NCBI GenBank assembly: GCA_002441395.1
Contig: DJVZ01000038.1
Span: forward strand, 82,846-98,883
DNA from: Spirochaetaceae bacterium UBA6243
GTDB lineage: Bacteria > Spirochaetota > Spirochaetia > Treponematales > Rectinemataceae
Direction of reading: 5' to 3'
DNA length: 16,038 bases
A program made the translations under genes and the position numbers. This document shows, one piece after another, positions 1-7,069 of this stretch. A model generated the notes under the pieces. The model did no database searches. It was not told where the DNA came from and saw only the letters and a list, made by a program, of their open reading frames with translations. How positions within the stretch are numbered: position 1 is the first letter of the stretch; the number at the start of each line of letters is the position of its first letter.

Positions 1-27
1 GTTTCAACGAAACCGGAGCAAATGCAA

Positions 28-64
28 AGCCAATTTCAGAAGTAACCGACTTTTGAAATTGGCT
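28..64 (-). terminator. Rho-independent terminator after the L,D-transpeptidase-like gene
   Basis: A near-perfect inverted repeat pairs bases 28-43 with 49-64: 16 pairs, one of them G-U, with a 5-base loop. On the minus strand the stem is followed by TTTGCATTT. It lies about 30 bases past the TGA stop at 96-98, where the minus-strand gene block ends. The T tract is interrupted, but the stem is long. The 1-27 stretch beyond it shows nothing I recognise. Confidence 0.75.
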
Positions 65-95
65 CCTCTAGTTAAAATTCATATCCCGAAAATTC

Positions 96-812
96 TCATC
101 TATCAAATATGCGCCCCGGCGATCGAACCAGTATTTTCTGTACCGCCTTGGCATTCTCTGCCCTGTCTTGCCGAAGAATTCCGGCGAGCATTGCCACATC
201 CTCCTGTTTTAAAATAAGGCAACCATATGATTTCGATACATTGAAAGCATTCGTGTTCGAATGAAGGGCATAACCTAAGTCGCTGTACGTGCCGATCGAC
301 AGTTGTCCCCCCGTGCCATCGCTCACATAGACTTCAACATTTCCAACAGCATTTGTCGAGAGCATGTAGGGACCATACTTGTCTGACCGCGGCTTTACGG
401 CAGTTACTGTCCAATAACCTTCAGGGAATTGCGAAGGTTTTGTCGTTACAGAAGCAGATGCGGCGAGAGTACGGCCGGCTGCCTTTGCAGGCATGAAAGG
501 CGCCTGCGTCGTATTGACTACTCTGTTGTGTACATCAAATTCCAGCACCTGTTCTGGGGGAATTCTTCCCAGTCTCGCTTCGTATTCGTTATCGATGACA
601 TTTACGGTGAGTTTTGTTCGATTCTGATTCAGCGACATACGCACATCTCCTCCCACCGCAGCGGCGCATGCGTCCTGGCTGAGGGGCTCGCCAGGTATAA
701 ACGACCACAGGGCAGGGTCGAACGCTTCGCCCTCCTGTTCGAGTGCGAAGGACTGCAGCGCTGCTCCAACGAGCAGGCATACAGCGACAATTATTGCAGT
801 TTTAGTGCGCAT
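96..812 (-). CDS. Exported L,D-transpeptidase (YkuD)-like protein
   Basis: A 238-residue secreted protein. Residues 1-23 form a Sec signal peptide: RTK, then a hydrophobic stretch ending near SFA-LEQ, with no lipobox cysteine at the cleavage site. The C-terminal half carries a motif resembling the L,D-transpeptidase active site: H184 (ALHSNT), then S195-Y-G-C198-L with C198 as candidate nucleophile. Members of that fold usually have H-x(13-17)-[ST]-H-G-C, and here Tyr replaces the His before Gly. If active, it would act on peptidoglycan tetrapeptides in the periplasm; DUF2778-type relatives are an alternative. The ATG at 812 was chosen because AGGAGG lies 6 bases upstream. An in-frame GTG at 827 overlaps that ribosome site and is unlikely. 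It is the last gene before a strong terminator and 65 bases downstream of the histidine phosphatase. The residue 30-120 region is not recognised. Confidence 0.55.
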   Translation of the reverse strand: MRTKTAIIVAVCLLVGAALQSFALEQEGEAFDPALWSFIPGEPLSQDACAAAVGGDVRMSLNQNRTKLTVNVIDNEYEARLGRIPPEQVLEFDVHNRVVNTTQAPFMPAKAAGRTLAASASVTTKPSQFPEGYWTVTAVKPRSDKYGPYMLSTNAVGNVEVYVSDGTGGQLSIGTYSDLGYALHSNTNAFNVSKSYGCLILKQEDVAMLAGILRQDRAENAKAVQKILVRSPGRIFDR

Positions 813-877
813 AAAGCACCTCCTCACTGCATAGACGCACAGAATGAGGAGAATGCTTCAAATTTTCCTGTTTTTGC

Positions 878-1630
878 TTAAAAAACCGGCGCTGGCCCCT
901 CGGGAGCCAATGGCGGATGAAAATTGATCTTTGTCCATTGCACAAACGCAGGATTGTTCTTTTTTACCATTTCTATTTCATATTGAGAAATACCACAATT
1001 CGACATGGGAAGAAGCGGCAGCCACCGATGCACACCCAGGCTAGATTTCATGAGCCACTGCACAAGGCCGCCGTGCGTCATGCATACAATGCGCGAAGCT
1101 CCCTGCAGGCCCAGCTCGAGAATGCGTTTCCACGCGAGGATTGCCCGCCCGTACATCGATTGCGACGGCTCCGCAGCGGGGATGGCATCCCAGCTCTTTA
1201 TGTAGAATTCATCCCATAGCTCAGGGTACCTGCGGGCCGCGGTATCCGGGTCGATCCCCGAAAAAATGCCCGTATCCACTTCGATGAGCACATCGTTGAA
1301 TTCGATATGATCGATATGTACAAGATCGGCCACAATTTCCGCCGACCGCCGCGCCCGCTGCATCGGGCTTGCAATGACATAGTCGGGACTGAATTGACAG
1401 AGCCATTCGCCAGCCGCCCTCGCCTGCTCTTCCCCGTGTGCGGAAAGGGGAAAGTCGAGCCGGCCCTGATAGGTATTGCGCGCATTGCCTTCGCTCTGTC
1501 CGTGGCGAAGGATGAACACGCTCATGTCGTGGCCGAGAGAAGAAAAAAATGGACCATCGGCCTGTTCGCGCTGAAGCGCTTCGAGCAGCCTGGGATCGGG
1601 AACATTTTTCGGTTCATATCGAGCGTACAT
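878..1630 (-). CDS. Histidine phosphatase (phosphoglycerate mutase-like) family protein
   Basis: A 250-residue cytoplasmic protein of the histidine phosphatase superfamily. The catalytic motif is LRHGQSEGNA, with R42-H43-G44 (H43 is the phosphorylated His). It is followed by the supporting Arg in SPMQRAR (R92), an acidic residue E117 in LIEVDTG, and the second active-site His H186 in MTHGG. These are the expected four catalytic elements in order. The length fits a small broad-specificity phosphatase rather than the dPGM glycolytic enzyme, and the substrate cannot be read from sequence. Residues 1-35 precede the domain and look poorly conserved; M36 is an alternative start. Neither start has a Shine-Dalgarno sequence. 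A promoter-like element (1640-1668) ends just before the ATG at 1630, so a leaderless message is possible. The gene lies 45 bases after the permease gene, in the same direction. Confidence 0.85.
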   Translation of the reverse strand: MYARYEPKNVPDPRLLEALQREQADGPFFSSLGHDMSVFILRHGQSEGNARNTYQGRLDFPLSAHGEEQARAAGEWLCQFSPDYVIASPMQRARRSAEIVADLVHIDHIEFNDVLIEVDTGIFSGIDPDTAARRYPELWDEFYIKSWDAIPAAEPSQSMYGRAILAWKRILELGLQGASRIVCMTHGGLVQWLMKSSLGVHRWLPLLPMSNCGISQYEIEMVKKNNPAFVQWTKINFHPPLAPEGPAPVF

Positions 1631-1639
1631 AGTGTCAGC

Positions 1640-1668
1640 ACTATAGAAAATTTCGCGGGAACGAACAA
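1640..1668 (-). promoter_or_regulatory. Putative promoter for the histidine phosphatase gene (near-leaderless)
   Basis: On the minus strand, TTGTTC (1668-1663) and TATAGT (1645-1640) are separated by exactly 17 bases, close to the sigma-70 consensus. A start 6-7 bases past the -10 falls at about 1633-1634, only 3-4 bases before the ATG at 1630. No ribosome site is visible before that ATG, which fits a leaderless message. This would let the phosphatase be transcribed apart from the permease gene. Confidence 0.45.
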
Positions 1669-1675
1669 TAGGCGA

Positions 1676-3358
1676 TCATGCCGCAATGAATGTATCGCTG
1701 CCTCGGTTGAAATATTTGTTGACTATGAACATGGAAAGACCCGTCACGACAAGCAGGATTGTGGACATCGCGCTCGCCGTGCCGAAATAGCCGTCGGCAA
1801 CCGACAGGTAAATCTTGATGGGCATCGTCATCGTCTTCCCGACGTACAAAAGAATCGAGGCGGACAATTCGTTCATCGATGTTACCCAGCTCATTATTGC
1901 GCCTGAAATTATACCACCCTGCATGAGTGGCAGGGTGATGGTTCTGAACGTGCGTCCGGGCGGCGACCCCAGATTGATGCCCGCTTCTTCGAGTGCAGGA
2001 TCGATCTGTTTGAGAATTGAAGCGGCCGAACGCACAGAATACGGCAAACGCCGGATAAAATACGTCAAAACGATGATCGTCGCCGTCCCCGAAAGAATTA
2101 TGGGCGGTCTGTTGAACGCCACAATGAATCCGATGCCAAGCACAGTGCCCGGCACCATATAAGGAATCATGAGCAGAGGATCGAGCACCCTGACAGCGGC
2201 ATTCCGCTTTCTGGCGATGACAAATCCCAGCAGCGTCCCTACAGACGCAATGAGGAGCACCGCAATGAGCGAATACAAAAAACTGTTCATCACGGTTTTG
2301 GGCACATCGAAGAAAATCTGCCGGTAACTGTCGAGACTGAATCCAGGCTTGAACACGGGGCCCGAAGTCTTCCGGAAACTGTAATAGACAATCACCGCGA
2401 GCGGCAGCGTCGAGAAAAATACGATGAAGTAGCACAACAGGTGCGCGAGCAGCGATTTTATGCCCTTGAGCCGTTTGACAACCGGCCTGTTCACCAGCAT
2501 GCTGGCATATTTGCGTCGCGAAGAAAGCCACTGCTGCAGCACAATGACCACCGAAGCGCATAGCATGAGTACAATCGATACTGTGGAAGCCATGCCTGGT
2601 GTCTGGCTGATCTCACTTGTATAGAGGTTGTAGGCGAGTGTCGGCAGCACAAGATAATTGCCGCCAATGATCATTGGCGTGCCAAAATTCGAAAGGGACA
2701 TCATGAACACAATGAGCGCGCCACCCGTTACCGAAGGCAGGATCATCGGAAGGGTCACACTGAAGAATGTCTTCATCGAGCGCGCGCCGAGGTTCTCGGA
2801 CGCCTCTTCGAGCGAACGGTCGATTGTCATGAGTGCGCCCGCGGTCATGAGCGATATAAAAGGATAATATTGAAGCGAATCCGCGAGCACAATACCGAAA
2901 GCTCCATAGATCGGCGGTAAATTGATGCCGATCGACTGGAAAAAAAGGCGTAAAAATCCGTTTCTCCCCAGCATCGTAATCCATGAATAGGCGCCAATGA
3001 ATGTGGGCGAAAGCAATGCCAGCACGGAAAGCGTATTGAGAAGGTTCGTGCCCCGAATGCGGTAGCGCGTCGTGAAAAAGGCGAGCGGAATGCCAAGCAC
3101 CATAGAAAAGAAAGTAGTCAAAAGCGCTATAAGTATCGAGTGCCAGAAAGCGCGCAGATAATAAGCCTTGGAGAAAAAAGTCTTCCAGTTCGACAGCGAG
3201 AGGGTCTTGGTCACTTTGTCGAGAAAACTGTAGCGAAAAACGTCAAACAAAGGGTAGATCAGAAATATCGCGACGATCGCAAACCCCGCAAAAATAACGA
3301 GTGACCAGATGTCAGGCCGGTGGCCGTGAAGTCTCGAAGTTCTCACTCCAGAGCTCAT
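1676..3358 (-). CDS. ABC importer permease, fused two-domain (FbpB/AfuB type)
   Basis: A 560-residue inner-membrane protein with two tandem permease halves of about six transmembrane segments each, separated by a basic linker near residues 278-302. Each half ends with the EAA loop that docks on the ATPase: LEEASENLGARSMKTFF (183-199) and LEEAGINLGSPPGRTF (456-471). This doubled architecture is typical of the Fe(III) transporter subfamily (FbpB, AfuB, HitB) and of 2-aminoethylphosphonate permeases; single-domain permeases are the commoner alternative. Its ATG at 3358 overlaps the TGA of the ATPase gene (ATGA, 4 bases), so translation is probably coupled. It would pass the substrate delivered by the periplasmic binding protein encoded upstream. 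The substrate is inferred from family only: ferric iron, or a phosphorylated organic compound. Confidence 0.9.
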   Translation of the reverse strand: MSSGVRTSRLHGHRPDIWSLVIFAGFAIVAIFLIYPLFDVFRYSFLDKVTKTLSLSNWKTFFSKAYYLRAFWHSILIALLTTFFSMVLGIPLAFFTTRYRIRGTNLLNTLSVLALLSPTFIGAYSWITMLGRNGFLRLFFQSIGINLPPIYGAFGIVLADSLQYYPFISLMTAGALMTIDRSLEEASENLGARSMKTFFSVTLPMILPSVTGGALIVFMMSLSNFGTPMIIGGNYLVLPTLAYNLYTSEISQTPGMASTVSIVLMLCASVVIVLQQWLSSRRKYASMLVNRPVVKRLKGIKSLLAHLLCYFIVFFSTLPLAVIVYYSFRKTSGPVFKPGFSLDSYRQIFFDVPKTVMNSFLYSLIAVLLIASVGTLLGFVIARKRNAAVRVLDPLLMIPYMVPGTVLGIGFIVAFNRPPIILSGTATIIVLTYFIRRLPYSVRSAASILKQIDPALEEAGINLGSPPGRTFRTITLPLMQGGIISGAIMSWVTSMNELSASILLYVGKTMTMPIKIYLSVADGYFGTASAMSTILLVVTGLSMFIVNKYFNRGSDTFIAA

Positions 3359-4455
3359 CGCCGGCCTCCTTTACCGATTCTGCGGCCCGTTTTCGGATCG
3401 AAAAGCAGCATGGATTGCGTTGGTACCGCGAATGACACTGCGGCCCCCTTTTGAGGCATATCGGCTTCCCGGGGTCTGTGACGGTCAATCGTTATTTCCT
3501 GGCCCTCCACATTGAGCTCGAACCGGGCGAGTGAGCCCATAAAACTCACGGTCTTCAGTATGCCGGTGATCTCATTCTGGCTGCCTTCCTTCGCCGCTTC
3601 GATAAGATCTTCAGGACGGAAAGCGGCGATCACTTCGTGCATGCCTTCGGTCCCTTCAGAGGGAACAAGGAAGGAAAGATTACCGAGTGTTGCACGGCGC
3701 AGACCTTGTTCGGCGCCTTCATCGAGGCGCATGGTGAGCATGTTGATTTTACCGACAAAATAGGCAACAAAGGTATTCTGAGGATTCCTGTAGATTTCCC
3801 ACGGCTTGCCGATCTGCTGGATGACACCCTGCTGCATGACCGCGATGCGGTCGGAGATGACGAGGGCCTCTTCCTGGTCGTGTGTGACATAAATCGAAGT
3901 GATGCCAAGAGATTTTTGTACAGCCCTGATTTCTTCGCGCATCTCGATGCGCAGTTTTGCGTCGAGGTTCGAAAGCGGTTCGTCAAAAAGCAAAACGCGC
4001 GGCTGGATGACCATGGCGCGGGCGAGTCCGACGCGCTGCTGCTGGCCGCCCGAGAGCTTGTCGGGTGTGCGCCGTTCATAGCCCTCAAGATGAACGCTCT
4101 TCAGCGCAGCCGAAACTTTACGTGAGATTTCTTCTTTCGGTAATTTTCGTACGCGAAGACCATACGCGACATTATCGAATACGGTCATATGAGGAAACAC
4201 GGCGTAGTTCTGGAAGACCATTCCGGTATTGCGCTGATAGGCCGGCACATTGTTGATGAGCTCGCCGTCGATGTAGATATCGCCTTTGTCCTGATGATAA
4301 AAGCCGGCAATAGTTCTCAAGAGCGTCGTCTTGCCACAGCCGGAAGGCCCAAGCAGGGTGAAGAATTCTCCTTTTTCAATCTCGAGATTGACGCCGGAGA
4401 GCGCCTGTACTTCTCCAAAATGTTTTTCCATATCGACTATTTGTATTGAAGCCAT
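3355..4455 (-). CDS. ABC importer ATP-binding protein (FbpC/PotA type)
   Basis: A 366-residue ATPase that powers the adjacent importer at the cytoplasmic face. It has a complete set of nucleotide-binding motifs: Walker A GPSGCGKT (36-43), Q-loop Q82, signature LSGGQQQR (134-141), Walker B LLFDEP (155-160) and the switch histidine H192 in VTHDQEE. Residues from about 235 onward form a C-terminal TOBE-like beta domain, as in CUT1, Pot and Fbp ATPases, where it can have a regulatory or ligand-sensing role. The ATG at 4455 follows a GGGGGAA ribosome site. It is separated from the binding-protein gene by about 150 bases holding a terminator-like hairpin, and it overlaps the permease gene by 4 bases. 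All motifs look intact. Confidence 0.93.
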   Translation of the reverse strand: MASIQIVDMEKHFGEVQALSGVNLEIEKGEFFTLLGPSGCGKTTLLRTIAGFYHQDKGDIYIDGELINNVPAYQRNTGMVFQNYAVFPHMTVFDNVAYGLRVRKLPKEEISRKVSAALKSVHLEGYERRTPDKLSGGQQQRVGLARAMVIQPRVLLFDEPLSNLDAKLRIEMREEIRAVQKSLGITSIYVTHDQEEALVISDRIAVMQQGVIQQIGKPWEIYRNPQNTFVAYFVGKINMLTMRLDEGAEQGLRRATLGNLSFLVPSEGTEGMHEVIAAFRPEDLIEAAKEGSQNEITGILKTVSFMGSLARFELNVEGQEITIDRHRPREADMPQKGAAVSFAVPTQSMLLFDPKTGRRIGKGGRR

Positions 4456-4513
4456 GCTTCCCCCTTACAAACGCGGATTGGCAATTTTAGTAAAGTGAAC
4501 ACGCAGTATCAAT

Positions 4514-4537
4514 GCACCGGCCAGCCCTGAACGGTGC
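4514..4537 (-). promoter_or_regulatory. Small hairpin in the leader of the ATPase gene
   Basis: GCACCG (4514-4519) pairs perfectly with CGGTGC (4532-4537) around a 12-base loop. It sits between the intercistronic terminator and the ATPase ATG, about 60 bases before the start codon. No T tract follows on the minus strand. It may protect the 5' end of a processed transcript or be chance. Confidence 0.3.
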
Positions 4538-4553
4538 GCTCTGCAAGGACGAA

Positions 4554-4586
4554 AAAGGCCGCCAGCAGCGCCCGCCGACGGCCTTT
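4554..4586 (-). terminator. Intercistronic terminator/attenuator between binding-protein and ATPase genes
   Basis: AAAGGCCG (4554-4561) and CGGCCTTT (4579-4586) form a perfect 8-pair stem with a 17-base loop. On the minus strand the stem ends in TTTTT, the pattern of an intrinsic terminator. It starts 20 bases after the binding-protein gene's stop codon. A partial terminator here would give more binding protein than ATPase and permease, a common arrangement in importers. Confidence 0.7.
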
Positions 4587-4605
4587 GCATTACAGCAGCC
4601 TTGAA

Positions 4606-5580
4606 TTACAGGCCAAGGTCCATCGCAATATCGGCATACTTTGCAGCGAATGCGGTCTTGTTCTTCGCGGCCCAGCCAAAATCATAGGGAATTGTCTTGA
4701 CCGTCGAAAGCGAAGCGAGTCCTTTCGGATCCTTGCAATCGGTTCGGACAGGGCGTCTGGCCATTGCATCGACGAGGTACTCCTGAACTGGCTTCGAGAG
4801 GCACCAGTCGATGAAAATCTTTGCATTTTCAAGGTTTGGAGCACCTTTGAGGAGTGCGATCCCATCGGGTGCAGCGACCGTGCCATCCGCCGGATACACA
4901 ATTGCCACCGGGCCGCCGCCCGAGACATACCTGAAGGCGTTGTCTTCAAGGGTAATGCCGACAGCCTGCTCGCCGTCATTCACGAATTTGGGCACTGCGC
5001 CGGACGAAGCAGAGATAACCATGTTTTTCATGATTCCCTTGTAGACGTCCCAGCCCTTGTCGCCATAGATCGAAATGACATTGCAAAGCTGCATATAGGA
5101 CGAACCCGATTTGTCCGCCCGTGCGGAAGAAATGAGCTTTTTGAAACGTGTGTCCATGAGGTCGGTCCAGGTTTTTGGATATTTGTCGGGTGTGAGCATC
5201 TTGGTGTTGACGATGAACACATTCATGATGCCAGTGTAGGGAAGCCAGTTTGTGCCGACTTTGTAGACAGGATTGATCTTGTCCCATTCCTTCGGAGTAT
5301 ACGGAGCGAGAATGGCATTCTCTGCCTCGAGCTGTTCGCCGCCAATACTCCAGATGACGTCGGCCTGCGGCCTCGATGCCTCAGCCTTGGCCCTGTTGAT
5401 GACATCGCCAGATGCCATCTTTACATACTCGACCTTGATGCCGGTCTCTTTCTCGAACATCGGAACGAGTGCGTTGATGATGGTTTCTTCGTGCGCGGTA
5501 TAGACGACTACCTTGCCACCCGCAGCCCATGCAGACACGGCAATGAGCAGACAGGCAATCACGACTACAGCTCGTTTCAT
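4606..5580 (-). CDS. Periplasmic solute-binding protein of the ABC importer (FbpA/AfuA-like)
   Basis: A 324-residue secreted binding protein. Residues 1-20 are a Sec signal peptide (KRAVVVIACLL, then AWAA-GGK). No cysteine follows the cleavage site, so it should be soluble in the periplasm. The mature start, VVVYTAHEETIINALVPMF, then a KETGIKVEYV segment, is typical of the bacterial extracellular binding-protein superfamily that includes FbpA (ferric iron), AfuA (hexose phosphates) and phosphonate-binding proteins. I do not see the paired tyrosines of classical FbpA near the C-terminus, so iron is not assured. The ATG at 5580 follows AGGAGG by 4 bases. The gene is first of the importer set, 70 bases after the HAD gene, with a palindrome-overlapped promoter-like element just upstream and a terminator-like hairpin downstream. 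Confidence 0.88.
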   Translation of the reverse strand: MKRAVVVIACLLIAVSAWAAGGKVVVYTAHEETIINALVPMFEKETGIKVEYVKMASGDVINRAKAEASRPQADVIWSIGGEQLEAENAILAPYTPKEWDKINPVYKVGTNWLPYTGIMNVFIVNTKMLTPDKYPKTWTDLMDTRFKKLISSARADKSGSSYMQLCNVISIYGDKGWDVYKGIMKNMVISASSGAVPKFVNDGEQAVGITLEDNAFRYVSGGGPVAIVYPADGTVAAPDGIALLKGAPNLENAKIFIDWCLSKPVQEYLVDAMARRPVRTDCKDPKGLASLSTVKTIPYDFGWAAKNKTAFAAKYADIAMDLGL

Positions 5581-5648
5581 AGAACCTCCTATGCCGACGA
5601 CTTTCTGTGCAACCAGTTGTCCGCCGGTCTGTGCGTTATTCGTACATT

Positions 5649-5661
5649 TGTTATTGTAACA
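5649..5661 (-). promoter_or_regulatory. Candidate operator overlapping an extended -10 upstream of the importer
   Basis: The 13-mer TGTTA-TTG-TAACA is a perfect 5+3+5 inverted repeat. On the minus strand it contains TGTTACAAT, an extended -10 (TG, one base, TACAAT), about 73 bases before the binding-protein ATG. No good -35 was found. It also overlaps the TAA stop of the HAD gene. A repressor bound here would block the importer promoter. The regulator is unknown, and the site does not match a full Fur box. Confidence 0.35.
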
Positions 5662-6262
5662 TATTTTTCAATTCCTGAGAGAGATATTGTGTACGAAAAT
5701 CGTAACGAAACGCGCTCATTCCAAGGCTGCGCGCAGCTTCGCAGTACTGCTCGATGTCGTCGATATAAAGGCAGTCCTCTGGCTCGAGCCGGGTATACTC
5801 GAGAAGTTTTTTCCAGATGCGCGGATCAGGCTTCATCACTCCAACCTTATAGGACAAAATATAGAGCTCAGGATACGTCCCCAGTACTTCATTGTCGAAA
5901 ATGACGGACGCGTGCAAAAACGAGGTGTTCGAGAGCACAAAGGTGCGCGCGCCGAGGCCGGCCGCGGTCTTGAGCCCCCACTCACCATCGGGATTCGGTA
6001 CAATGATGCGCTTGTAATCTTCCACGAACCGCTCATAAGAATAAACAGGATCGAAGTCAGCAATTGCTTGCAAACGCTTGAAATATTCGTGCGAATCGAA
6101 TTTGCCGGTCTCAAATTCATACTCGAGCTCCGTCCCCCAGAGCGCGTTCAACAGGTCCTCAGCGCCCATGGTGCGCGAATGCCTGGCGGCGACACGCACA
6201 AAATTCTCTCGCTCCACCTTGCAGAGCACGTTCCCGAAGTCGAATATCACCGCTTTGTACAT
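5651..6262 (-). CDS. HAD-family phosphatase (YihX-like)
   Basis: A 203-residue cytoplasmic hydrolase of the haloacid dehalogenase superfamily. Motif I is FDFGNVL with nucleophile D8; the usual second Asp is Gly10, as in the YihX-like group (YihX is an alpha-glucose-1-phosphate phosphatase). Motif II is FVLSNTS (S111), motif III is the Lys in KVGVMKPDP (K139 or K144), and motif IV is YIDDIEQ (D168, D169). A helical cap lies between residues 15 and 90. The start at 6262 (MYKAVIF) was chosen because AAGGA lies 7-8 bases upstream; the longer in-frame start at 6340 adds an unrelated charged tail and overlaps no ribosome site. It sits between the TPR gene (84 bases upstream) and the importer genes, all in one direction. 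The substrate is unproven, though a sugar phosphate would suit the family. Confidence 0.85.
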   Translation of the reverse strand: MYKAVIFDFGNVLCKVERENFVRVAARHSRTMGAEDLLNALWGTELEYEFETGKFDSHEYFKRLQAIADFDPVYSYERFVEDYKRIIVPNPDGEWGLKTAAGLGARTFVLSNTSFLHASVIFDNEVLGTYPELYILSYKVGVMKPDPRIWKKLLEYTRLEPEDCLYIDDIEQYCEAARSLGMSAFRYDFRTQYLSQELKNMLQ

Positions 6263-6346
6263 GGCCATTTCCTTATAATGATGTTTACTCTTCAAAAAGA
6301 CCGGAGGCTCGGCCTCATTCATCTCTGCATATGTATCCATGGCGAA

Positions 6347-7054
6347 TTAAAGCGAGGATTTGGCTTTGACCCTCTCTTTTGCGGAGCGCGCGGGCTCAAA
6401 ATCCGATCTGAGGGCGAGCGAAGCATCAAATGCCTCATAGGCGCGGCGGTACTGGCCCAGTATCTCTTTTACGAGCCCGAGGCGATACCACCAGTAATAC
6501 ATGTTTTTTTCGAGCGCGACCGCGGTAGAAAACGCGATGTCCGCATGCTCATATTTCTTTATTCTAAAATAAACTTCTCCTACATAATAATATGCGCTCG
6601 AACGACGATCATCGTTCTCGGGTGAAAGGGTGAAATACCTGCTGAACGCGGCAAGCGCCTCCTCGTTCTTGCCAAGAAAAAAGAGAGCCTCCGCCATTGT
6701 TTCAAGAATGCGGTAATCCTGCTTTGTATTGAGGACGGATTGGGCATAGACGACTGTATCTATGTAGCGGTGGAGGCGGAAAAGATTCCAGGTTTTGAGA
6801 GTCTGAAGATCGGAGTTGGCGGGGTCAGGAGTGAGGAGGCGCTCTGTCATGGCAAGCGAGCGTTGAAAAGCAAGCTGGCTTTCCGTCTGGCGTGTTTCGA
6901 CCATCTCGAGCCGGCGTCCATCCCAGAAGAGCGAAAGTGCGGTACTGTAACTGTCTTCCGCCCAGGTCGAAGGGAGGGAGGCCACTGTCCATCCAAGCAC
7001 AAAAAACACCACAAAGGCTTTTACCAAAAGGGGACGCCGTCTACCCCGCGACAC
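6347..7054 (-). CDS. Secreted tetratricopeptide-repeat protein
   Basis: A 235-residue protein with an N-terminal signal peptide: basic RGRRR, a hydrophobic core at residues 10-28, and cleavage probably after TWA at 32. It has at least three TPR units, roughly at 113-147, 151-184 and 185-218, showing the A/Y/G-A-F-A pattern of paired helices. A less clear helical region at 40-110 may hold more units. TPRs mediate protein-protein contacts and no catalytic motif is present, so a scaffold role in the periplasm is likely. Translation probably starts at the GTG at 7054, preceded by AAGGAGG 8 bases upstream. This ribosome site lies next to the nfnB stop codon (15-base gap), so the gene is likely cotranscribed with nfnAB. 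A functional link to the transhydrogenase is not evident. Confidence 0.8.
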   Translation of the reverse strand: MSRGRRRPLLVKAFVVFFVLGWTVASLPSTWAEDSYSTALSLFWDGRRLEMVETRQTESQLAFQRSLAMTERLLTPDPANSDLQTLKTWNLFRLHRYIDTVVYAQSVLNTKQDYRILETMAEALFFLGKNEEALAAFSRYFTLSPENDDRRSSAYYYVGEVYFRIKKYEHADIAFSTAVALEKNMYYWWYRLGLVKEILGQYRRAYEAFDASLALRSDFEPARSAKERVKAKSSL

Positions 7055-7069
7055 TCTGCCCGCCTCCTT

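Noticed and set aside
4534..5904. A 456-codon plus-strand frame across the solute-binding protein gene
   Set aside because: It is antisense to a clear binding protein with signal peptide and ribosome site; its own translation has Cys/His/Arg-rich shadow composition.
6263..6340. N-terminal extension of the HAD protein to 6340
   Set aside because: The extra residues are not HAD-like, and AAGGA sits at the right distance from the 6262 start instead.
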